A stretch of 64,000 nucleotides of DNA from Chitinophaga polysaccharea. GTDB lineage: Bacteria > Bacteroidota > Bacteroidia > Chitinophagales > Chitinophagaceae. The notes below the pieces were generated by a model. That model had not been told where the DNA came from. It saw only the letters and a program-made list of their open reading frames with translations, and ran no database searches. Positions 1 through 9,481 of the stretch are shown here, one piece after another. Each line of letters begins with the position of its first letter. The stretch's first letter is position 1. The stretch lies in NCBI RefSeq assembly GCF_902150045.1, contig NZ_CABFVU010000001.1:186001-250000 (forward strand). The letters run 5' to 3'. The translations under genes and the position numbers were made by a program.

Positions 1-700
1 GGCCATTCACATTATTATCGGCCACCCTGCCGGTATTGGGATCATAAAGGTTATTCACGCCCCAGTTGTATACATCTTTTGCTTTCTGGAGATAAGCGGC
101 TTCGCCGGTGATCTTATAAAGCGTCATGGCGGCAATTACCGTGGGGAAGTTGATACATGCGTTTTTACCGCTGTGGTTAAAGTCCCAGAACATGCCGCCT
201 TTTTCCGGATCGAAGGAACCATCCCATACCCTTTTAAAGCCGGAGATAGAAAGATCCAGCCAGGTTTTGTTGCCGGTGAGTTGATGGGCACGTGCGAGTG
301 AAATTACCCACCACATGATATCATCGTAGATGAACCATTCCTTTGTATTGTTCCAGTTATATTTATCGTAGCGGTTATAAGCGCCCTGGTAGATATCATT
401 GATGCGTTGCAGATCAGCCGGATCTTTTGTGCGTTTGTATACATTCATGGCCATGTCCCAGTAAATAGCCTGGGTCCATATGGCGCCTATGCCTTTCTTC
501 TCCGTATTACTGTAATAAAGCTTATCGGCCGTACTGTAGAAGTACTGGTTGAAGCTGGCGTAGGCCGTGGCTGCATCCTGCGTGGTAAAGGATACGGCGG
601 GTTTGGTAACTGGTCCGGGCGGATCTCCCTTTGTACTGCTTTTGGAACAGTTGCTGTGCAGCAGTAGCGCGGCAAAAAGTAAACAGGTTATCTTGTTCAT
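1..700 (-). CDS. Glycoside hydrolase family 76 (alpha-1,6-mannanase-like) lipoprotein, 3' end missing
   Basis: Reading leftwards from an ATG at 698-700, an open frame runs off the window edge (233 codons visible). The N-terminus is a lipoprotein signal (hydrophobic stretch, then LHSNC with Cys18 as the lipidated residue), so the enzyme is probably anchored at the outer membrane. After a linker there is an (alpha/alpha)-barrel-like sequence rich in Trp and Tyr. It contains IYDDIMWW, with Asp126-Asp127 matching the adjacent catalytic aspartates of GH76 endo-alpha-1,6-mannanases. The gene lies 57 bases after the upstream susD stop and is probably cotranscribed with susCD, which suggests alpha-mannan (for example yeast cell wall) as the target. 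The family call rests on the Asp pair and overall pattern; an unsaturated glucuronyl hydrolase or other alpha/alpha-barrel enzyme is less likely. Confidence 0.78.
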   Translation of the reverse strand, partial: MNKITCLLFAALLLHSNCSKSSTKGDPPGPVTKPAVSFTTQDAATAYASFNQYFYSTADKLYYSNTEKKGIGAIWTQAIYWDMAMNVYKRTKDPADLQRINDIYQGAYNRYDKYNWNNTKEWFIYDDIMWWVISLARAHQLTGNKTWLDLSISGFKRVWDGSFDPEKGGMFWDFNHSGKNACINFPTVIAAMTLYKITGEAAYLQKAKDVYNWGVNNLYDPNTGRVADNNVNG

Positions 701-757
701 ATGATCGGGTTGGCACCGGAAGCCGCCATGGCAACTTCCGGTGGTTCAGGTTTATAC

Positions 758-2554
758 TTACCAGCCAGGATTCTGTACCAGCTGTTTATCATTATCCACA
801 TCATCTGCCGGCAACGGGAACAGGTAATGCTTTCTTTCAAATACACGGGTTTCAAAAGGCACCACCTGCAGGAAACCGGGCATATCAGCGCCGATGTTCA
901 GGCCATAAATGGGACCGTTCTCTGTTTGTTCTGCTATTTTCCAGCGGCGCACATCAAAGAAACGGTTATTTTCAAAAGCCAGTTCCACGCGGCGTTCCTT
1001 GCGGATCGCTTCGCGGATGGCCGCTTGCCCCACCGGGGCTGGCAGCTCCGCTGAGCCGTATTGCGGGATACCTGCCCTTTCCCTGATCAGGTTCACATAT
1101 TTTAATGCTTCAGGACTGGCAGGATCAGCTTCGTTAATGCATTCCGCATAGCTCAGATAGATCTCCGCCAGGCGGATCAGCATCAGGGTACGACCGCCTA
1201 CATCCCATTTACCGAGGCCCTGCGCTTTACGCACAATATAACCGGTAGGACTGTAATCATTGTTACCGGTAGCTTTACCGGAGTTGCCGGTATTGTAGAT
1301 CCGGGTAACAATATTCCCGTAGGATTTATTCAGCCAGGTGCTCCCGTCATAAGTGATGTTCACATAAAAGCGGGGCTCGCGGTTTACCCACTGGTTATAG
1401 ATGCTGCTGGGCGTAGTTTCATTAGGGCCCGTAAAATCGGAGTATCCTGTTTTTACATACTGTGATAAAGGATCGTCGATGCTCCGGCCATTTTTCATAA
1501 AAAAGGCGTCTACCATATTCTGGGTGGCGCCCAGGCCACCGCTTCCCCTCAGGTCGCTGGATGGCGCGCCGCTATGGAAAGGCGTCATTTCATACTGACG
1601 CGAGTTCAGTGAATTGGCAGGGCGTGCAAAGATCACTTCCGGGTTCCAATCGGTCAGGAATACATCCCTGCACGAAAGATAAGGATCAAATTCTCCCTTT
1701 GCATTATTCTTTTTAAACAGGCTGTAGGTAGATGGAACAAACTGGTCGAGGAAAGACTTGTAGGCGTCGGCAGCCAGTCTCCATTTATTGGCGTCGTACG
1801 ATTGACTGATAAGCTGTTTGCCATCCGTATTTTTCAGGGCGGCCATATCGGTGTTGCCGTTAAACAACGGGCTGGCGCTGTACATCAGCGTATTGGCACG
1901 GAAAGCCAGTGCAATACCTTTGCTGATGCGGCCATAGTCCTGGTCGTTGTTGGGCACCACCGGCAGTTTGGCTGCTGCTGTTTCCAGCTCGGAGATCACA
2001 TAGGCCACGCATTCATCGAACGAGCTGCGGGGCATCTGCAAACTGGCATCCACTTCTACCGGTTTTTCACCCATCAGTACAACGGGACCGTATATACGCA
2101 TCAGGTAAAAATAATACATGGCGCGTAATGCACGGGCTTCTGCCTTGTATTGGGTAATAAGATCCGGGGAGAGATCTGTTATTTTATCAGCGTTCTCTAT
2201 AAATACGCTGGCTGCGCGGATGCCGCGATAAAAATTGGTCCAGTAGTCGCCCACGAAACCGGATTTTGCATCCCAGCTACCGATGTTTACACTATTGGAT
2301 TGCACAAATCCCCATACATAATCCGCCTCATCGCAGCCGCCGGTCCATAACCCGCGGTTGTTATAATCACCTGGATTACGTTGCCCGAACTCATCTGGCA
2401 CACGCAGGTACACGTTGTTCAGGAACTTCTGCGCAGTAGCCCAGGTACGGAAGGTTTCTTCAATAGTTAGCCGGTCGTCCGGCACCTGGTCCAGGTATTT
2501 TTTGCAGGACGACAACAACACGATACCTGCTAAAAGATATATGAGCTTTTTCAT
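758..2554 (-). CDS. SusD/RagB-family glycan-binding outer-membrane lipoprotein
   Basis: A 598-residue surface lipoprotein that captures glycan and caps the SusC transporter. It starts with a lipoprotein signal ending in LSSC followed by KKYLDQVPDDRLT, the usual SusD opening. The N-terminal half has the helical TPR-like region (RALRAMYYFYLMRIYGPVVL). The C-terminal part has the family end pattern EIYLSYAECIN, then IREAIRKERRVELAFENNRFFDVRRWK and a closing LFPLPADDVDNDKQL. The ATG at 2552-2554 directly precedes the signal. It follows the SusC gene by 103 bases and precedes the GH76 gene, as in a polysaccharide utilisation locus. The exact ligand cannot be read from the sequence; mannan is inferred from the GH76 neighbour. 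Confidence 0.93.
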   Translation of the reverse strand: MKKLIYLLAGIVLLSSCKKYLDQVPDDRLTIEETFRTWATAQKFLNNVYLRVPDEFGQRNPGDYNNRGLWTGGCDEADYVWGFVQSNSVNIGSWDAKSGFVGDYWTNFYRGIRAASVFIENADKITDLSPDLITQYKAEARALRAMYYFYLMRIYGPVVLMGEKPVEVDASLQMPRSSFDECVAYVISELETAAAKLPVVPNNDQDYGRISKGIALAFRANTLMYSASPLFNGNTDMAALKNTDGKQLISQSYDANKWRLAADAYKSFLDQFVPSTYSLFKKNNAKGEFDPYLSCRDVFLTDWNPEVIFARPANSLNSRQYEMTPFHSGAPSSDLRGSGGLGATQNMVDAFFMKNGRSIDDPLSQYVKTGYSDFTGPNETTPSSIYNQWVNREPRFYVNITYDGSTWLNKSYGNIVTRIYNTGNSGKATGNNDYSPTGYIVRKAQGLGKWDVGGRTLMLIRLAEIYLSYAECINEADPASPEALKYVNLIRERAGIPQYGSAELPAPVGQAAIREAIRKERRVELAFENNRFFDVRRWKIAEQTENGPIYGLNIGADMPGFLQVVPFETRVFERKHYLFPLPADDVDNDKQLVQNPGW

Positions 2555-2657
2555 CAGTTATTATTTGATTTTTTAATGACCTGACGGAACCTCGTAATAA
2601 CATGTCCCTGTGTGGGGAAATTATATATGCGCGGTTTCATGATCAGTGCTTACAGGA

Positions 2658-5600
2658 TTAAAATTTCAGGTTTACGCCCAGCGAAATAGTTCTTACGTTT
2701 GGATAGCTGGAGCCATTGTCGGTATTCAGTTCTGGATCCCACAGTTTAAACTTGCTGAAAGTAAGGAGGTTGATGCCCTGCAGGTAAACAGATGAATTCC
2801 TTACCCCAATGCGCTGCAACAGGCTGGAGGGCAGGTTGTAGGCTATCTGCGCGGATTTAAGGCGGATAAAGCTCACGTCTTTCACCCACCAGCTGCTTGC
2901 CTGTGTATTGTTCACGTTTTCTGCTTCGCCGTATGCCAGGCGTGGATAAAACGCGTCCTGTCTTGGATTTTCAGGCGTCCACCTGTCGGTAGCGATGCTA
3001 TAGGCATTGCTTTCGCCTCCGCCGCCATTGAACGGAATGATGGCGCTGCCCTGCAGCATACGGTCGGCATCAGAGATACCCTGGAAGAGGAAGCCTATGT
3101 TAAATCCCTTGTAAGCGAGATTTAAGCCGAAGCCATATACCATTGCCGGCACATCGCCGCGACCGATCTTTGTTACATCGGAAGAGTTGATCTTACCATC
3201 GCCGTTCAGATCCTTGTATTTGATATCGCCCGGCTTCAACTGTGAGCGGGAGCCCGGTACTGCACTTTTATCAATTTCAGCCTGGTCGGTAAACAATCCT
3301 TCTGCGATGTAGCCATAACGCGCCAGGATGTTATTGCCGCGGTGCTCCATCCATGGATACAGCTGCGGCGGCCGGTCATCTTCCAATACCTTATCCTGGT
3401 TCCAGGTGATATTACCGCGTACAGACAGTTCCACATTTCCTATGCGGGTATTGTACTCCAGGTTGGCATCCAGCCCTTTGTTCTCCACAGCGCCGAGGTT
3501 ACCGTACTGCTGGTTATCAAGGCCCATAAAATCCACGTTGGAAGCGCGTTGCAGAAAGATGCCGGTACGATGCTCCTTAAACACATCCACATTAACAAGG
3601 AGGCGATCGTTCAGCGTGCGTAATTCTATACCCAGGTCCTGTTTGTTGGAAACAGACCATCTTACGTCTGATGCATAACGGCTGATGCTGATGCCTTTCC
3701 CTTCATTAAATCCTTTGCCAAACGTATAGCCGCGATCGTTATCGTTTAGTTTGGTGATGTACAGGAAGCGTTCTTCTGCGCTACCAAGACCGGTATTACC
3801 GTTGGAGTAACGGAATTTCAGGAAAGAGATGGCATTTTTGAATGGTTCAAAAAAGCGTTCATTGGAAGGCACCCAGGCAAGGCCTATAGCCGGGAAAAAA
3901 CCGTAGCGGTTTTCAGGTGCAAACAATTCGGAGCCGTTATACCCGAAGTTGAACTCCATGAAGTAGCGGTCATCGTATGAATAGGCTGCTTTACCTGCCA
4001 GGCCCAGGTATCTTTCCGGGATGGAGTTGATGAAATCGCCCGCCAGCGTATTGGTTTTATCGCTGGTATAGAACAGGCCCAAACCGGTTACGCGGTGTTT
4101 GCCGAAAGCGCGGTCGTAATTGATAGCTGCTTCCGTATAAAACTGCCGGGTGGTCTGTCGGTCGCCGTCATTTTTATCAAACCCGAGGTACTGGTTACCG
4201 GTAAATGTTTTCAGCAGGTTGAGCGTACCATCAGGTTTGTAGGGATTGTTCATATCCGGGAACCAGGTATCCTCACGCTTGGAACGGGTGATATAGTTCT
4301 GGTTAAACACGTCGAATGCGAACATCGCGGTAGCGGATAGTCCTTCCGTAATGGATTTCAGGTCCTGTGTAGCGCGGATGTTGGAATAGAGCTGGTTCCT
4401 GAATTCGTTGCGGTACCCGCGGCGGGTAAGATCCGCATAGGGATTCCTGAAACCGCCGTTGGCAGAGCGTCCCGGAACAAATCCACCCGGGTACATCACT
4501 GGGTATACCACCGGAGAAGCATCCATTGCGCTCTGGAAAATATCGTGGGTATTGATACCCGGGTAATTACCATTGGAGAAGTAGCCTTGTAAACCCACAT
4601 CAAGTTTTGTGGATTTAGTTACTTTCAGGTTTAAGTTGGATGTAAAATTATAGCGATTGTATTTTAAGGAAGAATTGTACTTCTCCAGGTCATCTGTTTT
4701 CAGGAAGCCGCTTTCATTGTAATAACCAAGGGATACATAATATTGGGCATTTTCCACACCGCCGCTGGCGTTCAGGTTGGCGCTGCGGGTATGGCCATAT
4801 TTATTGAACACGGCGTCCATCCAGTTTACATTTGGATACAGGAGCGGGTCTGTATTGTTTTTTGTTTTCTCAATGGTTTCTTCGGAGAACACCGGGTTAT
4901 GGTTACGGGTGGTGGAAGCTTCGTTAGCCAGGTTCATATAGGTAACGCCATCCAGCATTTCCGGCCTTTTTGTAAAGGAGTTAACGCCTTCGTTATAGTC
5001 GAAATAAATTTGCGGCTTACCTACCTTTCCTGTTTTTGTTTTCAGGATAATAACGCCATTGGCGCCACGCACTCCATATACTGCCGTACCGGCGGCATCT
5101 TTCAGGATAGTGAAGGATTCTATATCTTCCGGGGAGATGTTGTTGATAGATCTTTCCACGCCATCCACGAGGATGAGCGGGGTAGCTTTGTTACCGCCAC
5201 CAAAGGTAGAGATACCACGGATCCAGATATCGGCGCTGCCTTTACCGGGTTCGCCGGTGCGCTGTACGCCTATTACCCCTGCAATGCGGCCGGCCAGCAT
5301 GGAAGAGATATCCGATGCCGGTTGTTTGAACTCCGCCGGGCGGATGGTGGACTGGGCGCCTACCAGGCTTACTTTACGCTGGGTACCGAAGCCCACTACG
5401 GCTACTTCGCCAAGCGATTTGCTGGCTACTTTCAATTGTACGTTGATGGTCGTCTGACTGCCGGCTACCACTTCTGCGGTTTCATAACCAATAAAGCTGA
5501 AGGCCAATACATCGGTGGCGGCATTCACAATGATCTTGTACCGGCCATTGGCATCCGTGGTGGTCATGGTGCTTACGCCTCTTACTGCAACGCTCACACC

Positions 5601-6023
5601 GGGGAGGGGATGGCCGTTTTCATCTTTGATCACACCGGATACCACTACTTCCTGGCGGGCGGGAGCTGCTTTGGGAGACGCGAGCTTGCTGATCACTACA
5701 ATATTATTTACTTCTGCATAGCCCAGGGATTTATGCTGCAGTAATTTTTCCAGTACATAGTCCAGCCTTTCGTTGGAAAAAGAGCAGCCCTCTACTTTGT
5801 AGCCGCTGAGCAGCTGCCTGTCGTAGGCAAAGTTAATTTTGGTGTGGCGGTGCAGGTCCCTGATGGCGGATTCCAGGCTGCCGCTTTTCAGGGCGATAGT
5901 GACGCTGGTTTCCTGCAGGATTTGCCCCTGGCCGGCGTATACCGGCAGTATGGCAGGGACACAGGTGAGGCTTAAAACGACTGCAAGCATTCGTTTTCTG
6001 AAATTTTTTACAATTTTCTTCAT
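2658..6023 (-). CDS. SusC/RagA-family TonB-dependent outer-membrane transporter with STN signalling domain
   Basis: A 1121-residue TonB-dependent transporter that imports oligosaccharides through the outer membrane. A signal peptide (to about residue 31) is followed by an STN (secretin/TonB N-terminus) domain at roughly 38-110, then a carboxypeptidase-regulatory-like beta domain around 125-205 (VSGVIKDENGHPLPGVSV). A TonB-box-like VAVVGFGTQ and the plug come next, with the SusC signature ILVDGVE...SPEDIESFTILKDAAGTAVYG, and then a 22-strand-type barrel ending in aromatic-rich NLKF. The STN domain means it probably also signals: it should contact the FecR protein encoded just upstream (99-base gap). 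SusD follows downstream. The ATG start gives a clean signal peptide. Confidence 0.95.
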   Translation of the reverse strand: MKKIVKNFRKRMLAVVLSLTCVPAILPVYAGQGQILQETSVTIALKSGSLESAIRDLHRHTKINFAYDRQLLSGYKVEGCSFSNERLDYVLEKLLQHKSLGYAEVNNIVVISKLASPKAAPARQEVVVSGVIKDENGHPLPGVSVAVRGVSTMTTTDANGRYKIIVNAATDVLAFSFIGYETAEVVAGSQTTINVQLKVASKSLGEVAVVGFGTQRKVSLVGAQSTIRPAEFKQPASDISSMLAGRIAGVIGVQRTGEPGKGSADIWIRGISTFGGGNKATPLILVDGVERSINNISPEDIESFTILKDAAGTAVYGVRGANGVIILKTKTGKVGKPQIYFDYNEGVNSFTKRPEMLDGVTYMNLANEASTTRNHNPVFSEETIEKTKNNTDPLLYPNVNWMDAVFNKYGHTRSANLNASGGVENAQYYVSLGYYNESGFLKTDDLEKYNSSLKYNRYNFTSNLNLKVTKSTKLDVGLQGYFSNGNYPGINTHDIFQSAMDASPVVYPVMYPGGFVPGRSANGGFRNPYADLTRRGYRNEFRNQLYSNIRATQDLKSITEGLSATAMFAFDVFNQNYITRSKREDTWFPDMNNPYKPDGTLNLLKTFTGNQYLGFDKNDGDRQTTRQFYTEAAINYDRAFGKHRVTGLGLFYTSDKTNTLAGDFINSIPERYLGLAGKAAYSYDDRYFMEFNFGYNGSELFAPENRYGFFPAIGLAWVPSNERFFEPFKNAISFLKFRYSNGNTGLGSAEERFLYITKLNDNDRGYTFGKGFNEGKGISISRYASDVRWSVSNKQDLGIELRTLNDRLLVNVDVFKEHRTGIFLQRASNVDFMGLDNQQYGNLGAVENKGLDANLEYNTRIGNVELSVRGNITWNQDKVLEDDRPPQLYPWMEHRGNNILARYGYIAEGLFTDQAEIDKSAVPGSRSQLKPGDIKYKDLNGDGKINSSDVTKIGRGDVPAMVYGFGLNLAYKGFNIGFLFQGISDADRMLQGSAIIPFNGGGGESNAYSIATDRWTPENPRQDAFYPRLAYGEAENVNNTQASSWWVKDVSFIRLKSAQIAYNLPSSLLQRIGVRNSSVYLQGINLLTFSKFKLWDPELNTDNGSSYPNVRTISLGVNLKF

Positions 6024-6122
6024 ACGTGGTTAGGCATTAATTGTTAGCATTAACAAAAGGTTCCATTTACGTGGCATTACGTAGTTGTTTTTTAGCGATT
6101 AGCTTTGGTGATACATTGTTTA

Positions 6123-7058
6123 TTATTCGTAAATAACAGTGTGCTGATTGATCGTGCGTACTTTCAGATGGTGGATGGCCGCCAGCACCTGTGCTGCTTT
6201 TGCGGGCTCCATATCTGTTGGCAATTCCGTGGTATACCTGGTGTTCCTTACATGTTCCTGTGTGGTGGTGATGGTGATGCCGAAGTTCTTTTCCATGAGC
6301 ACTACCATATCGTGGAAGTTAACGTCGTTGAAAACGAGCCTGCCTTCCTTCCATCCGGTCAGCTGTTCATCTGCCGGGGAAACTCTTACCTGGCCGTTAT
6401 CCCTGTTATACACCAGTTCCTGGTTGTGCTCCAGGATGTGCGGAGGCGTTGCCTTTCCAGCCACGCTTACTTTACCGGACACTACTCCAATGCTGAGCGT
6501 GTGTACCTCCTTATAGGCGGCGATGTTGAAAGCGGTGCCAAGTACGGTGGTTTGGAGCGGGCCGCTTTCCACGATAAACGGTACATCGGGATTGGAAATA
6601 ACATCGAAGAAGGCCTCGCCGTCTACCAGTTCTAGTTTTCTTTCTTTGGAGAGGTTAGCGGGTATACGGATAGTGGAACCGGCATTGAGCATTACTACGG
6701 AACCATCATTGAGGTGAATGGTTTTTCTTTCACCATTACGGGTAGCGTAGGTGGTCCAGGAGGTAGAAGCGCGGTGGCCCAGCAGGTACCAGCCTGCGCC
6801 GGCGCCTGCCAGCAGCAACACTGCCGCTGCAGCCCTTTTCCAGCCACGGGTAAGATAAAACGTTTTAGCGACTTCAATTTGCGGCTGGATATTTCCCCAT
6901 ATTTCGCGTTTTATGTGTTCCTGCTCTGCCTCATCCATTTCGGGTAACGGTGTTGCATCGAACAACTGGTACCATTGTTCTACCAATTGGTTTTCCTGGC
7001 CGGAGCCTTTCCCCAGCATATACTTCTTAAAAAGCTGCCTGATTTTACTGACTTCCAC
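6123..7058 (-). CDS. FecR-family anti-sigma factor
   Basis: A 311-residue inner-membrane anti-sigma/signal relay protein. The cytoplasmic N-terminus (about 1-68) should bind the ECF sigma factor encoded upstream. One membrane helix follows at about 69-90 (AAAAVLLLAGAGAGWYLLG), then the periplasmic FecR domain (TIHLNDGSVVMLNAGSTIRIP... LVDGEAFFDV...FIVESGPLQTTVLGTAFNI) and a C-terminal DUF4974-like module (LVFNDVNFHDMVVLMEKNFGI) that contacts the STN domain of SusC. The frame opens with GTG at 7056-7058, which aligns with the usual family start; a downstream ATG (Met14) is the alternative. It lies between the sigma gene (249-base gap) and susC (99-base gap), all in the same direction. Confidence 0.92.
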   Translation of the reverse strand: MEVSKIRQLFKKYMLGKGSGQENQLVEQWYQLFDATPLPEMDEAEQEHIKREIWGNIQPQIEVAKTFYLTRGWKRAAAAVLLLAGAGAGWYLLGHRASTSWTTYATRNGERKTIHLNDGSVVMLNAGSTIRIPANLSKERKLELVDGEAFFDVISNPDVPFIVESGPLQTTVLGTAFNIAAYKEVHTLSIGVVSGKVSVAGKATPPHILEHNQELVYNRDNGQVRVSPADEQLTGWKEGRLVFNDVNFHDMVVLMEKNFGITITTTQEHVRNTRYTTELPTDMEPAKAAQVLAAIHHLKVRTINQHTVIYE

Positions 7059-7307
7059 AACGCGCGATTTTATTAGTTATCTCAAAAAATAATATCCGGT
7101 ACTAGTCCGGGTAAAAAAAATTTCTACTCCGGGGAACGGTTGAAATTCCGCAACAGGGGTATAGGGTATAAATAATGGCCGGTTCCATCCAATGGATCAT
7201 ACAGGTATGAGCGTTCCGTAAATATGGATACTGCTATTATGAAGGCATAGTATCCGGGTAACAAAAGGGAAAGAACAGCGTCGCCGGCCGGGTGTGCCGG
7301 CACGTTG

Positions 7308-7898
7308 CTACTGCTGCTGATGCAATTGGGAAAAGAGGTATATCAATACCAACGTCCAGTCGCTGGTAGAAGAGGCTTTCAATGAAGTACGGAGGCGTTT
7401 TAAGGCATCTGTCAACTGGTTCTTCACGGTTTGCTCTGAAATATTAAGTGCTTTGGCAATATCGGCAATGGTATAATCATCCTCCCGGCTCAGGCGGAAG
7501 ATCTGTTGCATCCTGGCCGGCAGCCTGCCGATCTCGGCTTCAATGCGGGCTTTCAGCTCTTTGGTTTCCAGGGTATCCGAGGTAATATAGTCGTTAAAGG
7601 TATCGAAGAAATCTGCTTTTTTAATTTCTGCGGCGCTGAAAGCATAATGACTGATCACCCGGTACCTGATAGCGGTGAAAAGGTACCGCCCCAGGTCGCC
7701 CTCCTGCCCTACCCGTATATCGTTCCTCCTTTTCCAAAGGGAAATCATTACCTCCTGCACCATGTCTTTCGCCTCATCTTTATCCACACGCTGGCAAGCC
7801 TTTAAATAAAGGGCCTGCCAATATTTATCGTAGATAGATTCAAACGCAGCTGTATCATCTTTCTTTATAAGCTGTAACAAATCTCCATCACTCATCAT
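7308..7898 (-). CDS. ECF-subfamily RNA polymerase sigma-70 factor (PUL regulator)
   Basis: A 196-residue extracytoplasmic-function sigma factor that should direct RNA polymerase to the downstream susCD-GH76 genes when released by FecR. Region 2 is visible near residues 20-90 (AFESIYDKYWQALYLKACQRV, KDMVQEVMISLWKRR) and region 4 near 125-175 (LPARMQQIFRLSREDDYTIADIAKALNISEQTVKNQLTDALKRLR). The start has two consecutive ATG codons (7893-7898). It is the first gene of a same-strand block sigma, FecR, SusC, SusD, GH76, the standard order for trans-envelope sensing of glycans in Bacteroidota. Divergent from the sensor kinase gene at 8171 across 272 bases. Confidence 0.93.
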   Translation of the reverse strand: MMSDGDLLQLIKKDDTAAFESIYDKYWQALYLKACQRVDKDEAKDMVQEVMISLWKRRNDIRVGQEGDLGRYLFTAIRYRVISHYAFSAAEIKKADFFDTFNDYITSDTLETKELKARIEAEIGRLPARMQQIFRLSREDDYTIADIAKALNISEQTVKNQLTDALKRLRTSLKASSTSDWTLVLIYLFSQLHQQQ

Positions 7899-8170
7899 TT
7901 TTTGCGCATATTAGAAGTGGGTGAATACCTCATAACCTTTCCCGCCACCGAAAATTAATGATAATTATTTTAGCTTTCCCGCTTTTGTAAAATGCATTTA
8001 GCAAAAAGCAGGGCAAACATGCGGAGAGATACGTGCTACTTCTTTCTTTTTTAAAAATTAAGCGGATAGTATAGAAAACCGAAAAAAATCATGACATTAC
8101 AGCCATATGCCTTATCCTGAGCCCGGCATTTTCGCTGCGAATAGCAGTTGTTTTTGCTTAAATTAGTAAC

Positions 8171-9481
8171 ATGTCAACAAACGGAACCACCACATTATCC
8201 CAACGGCTGAAACAATTCTCACACTTCCTTATTGGAGACGCCCGGCAGTTCTCCCTGGAAAACCGTATTTTCAATGCCATCTGCGCTATTTCCCTTTTTA
8301 TCATTATTATTAATATACCATATAATTATATTACCGGTCTTACTGCTACCTCTGTTATTTTTGCCCTGCTAACGCCTGCATTTTCGTTTATTTATTTTTT
8401 GTCGAGACACCGGAAGAAGGTAAACGAGAGCGTTATCCTGGCTGCAATCGTGAGCAACGTGATGTTTGCCATTAATTATTTCTACAGCGGAGGGATACAG
8501 GGCGCATCGCTGTTATCCTTTACCCTGGCGTTTTTCCTGATCATGCTCATTTCCCCGCGGAAACAATACTACTGGTGGCTGGTGCTGAACCTCGTTATTG
8601 TGCTGGGGCTTATTGCCTGGGAATATTATTACCCGGAGTCGGTAAATGAAGTGTATAAAACCAGGAAAGATATTTTTGCGGATATGACTCCCACCTATAT
8701 CATTTGTGTGGGGGTTATTTTTGTGGGTACCATCTACCTGAAAAATGCCTATAACAATGAAAAACTGAGAGGGGAAGAAAAAACCCGCTCCCTCGAGATA
8801 ATGAATACAGAAAAGAGTAAGCTGTTTTCACTCATCTCCCACGACCTGCGCAACCCGCTGGCAGCTATACAATCCTACCTGCAGCTGGTACGGGAAGTGG
8901 AACTGAACACAGAAGATAAAGCCCAGATAGAAACGGAATTGCTATACGTAGTGAACAGCACACAGGAAATGCTGTATAATATATTAATATGGTCCAAAAC
9001 GCAAATGGATGGTCTTCATGTGAACCTCACTCCCGTAGATGTAGCCGCCGCTATACATCCTATCCTGAAGATCAACAAAATGGCGGTATCCAAAAAAAGG
9101 ATCAGCCTTGATATCAATATAGATGCTTCCATCAAAGTGATGGCTGATATCAATATGCTGCAACTGATTGTGCGTAACCTGCTGGGTAATGCGGCCAAGT
9201 TCACTCCTGCCGGCGGAACTATTTTTATAAAAACCAGTAAAACGGGCGATAAATGCCTGATTGAAGTAAGGGACAGCGGCCTGGGTATTGACCTTTCCAG
9301 TCAGCAGGATATTTTTTCCCTGAAAGTACGCTCCACTTTTGGTACAGATAATGAAAAGGGTATTGGCCTGGGGCTGTATCTCTGTAAGGAGTATACGATA
9401 GCGCAACAAGGGCAGATCTGGTTCGAGAATAACAGCGGAGGGGGAAGTTCCTTTTACCTGGAACTCCCCCTCGCCAATTAA
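8171..9481 (+). CDS. Membrane-bound sensor histidine kinase (orphan)
   Basis: A 436-residue sensor kinase. About six membrane helices occupy residues 35-200 (FNAICAISLFIIIINIPYNY, SVIFALLTPAFSFIYFL, VMFAINYFYSG, FTLAFFLIMLI, YYWWLVLNLVIVLGLIAW, YIICVGVIFVGTIYL) with little periplasmic sequence, so it may sense a membrane or cytoplasmic cue. A short coiled linker leads to the HisKA domain with the phosphorylatable His224 in LISHDLRNPL. The HATPase domain has the N box (LLGNAAKFTPAGG), G1 (VRDSGLGID) and G2 (GIGLGLYLCKEY). No response regulator gene adjoins it. Its stop codon touches the stop of the convergent permease gene with no intervening base. Confidence 0.9.
   Translation: MSTNGTTTLSQRLKQFSHFLIGDARQFSLENRIFNAICAISLFIIIINIPYNYITGLTATSVIFALLTPAFSFIYFLSRHRKKVNESVILAAIVSNVMFAINYFYSGGIQGASLLSFTLAFFLIMLISPRKQYYWWLVLNLVIVLGLIAWEYYYPESVNEVYKTRKDIFADMTPTYIICVGVIFVGTIYLKNAYNNEKLRGEEKTRSLEIMNTEKSKLFSLISHDLRNPLAAIQSYLQLVREVELNTEDKAQIETELLYVVNSTQEMLYNILIWSKTQMDGLHVNLTPVDVAAAIHPILKINKMAVSKKRISLDINIDASIKVMADINMLQLIVRNLLGNAAKFTPAGGTIFIKTSKTGDKCLIEVRDSGLGIDLSSQQDIFSLKVRSTFGTDNEKGIGLGLYLCKEYTIAQQGQIWFENNSGGGSSFYLELPLAN

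Noticed and set aside
4743..5744. 333-codon plus-strand frame opposite the first susC
   Set aside because: It lies fully inside a well-supported SusC gene, has no family features and is explained by the codon bias of the sense strand. The same holds for long antisense frames at 37416-38405 and 47216-48127.
7954..7972. Fur-box-like AATGATAATTATT upstream of the first sigma factor
   Set aside because: About 14 of 19 positions agree with the classic Fur box, but the stretch is simply AT-rich and the locus is linked to mannan, not iron.
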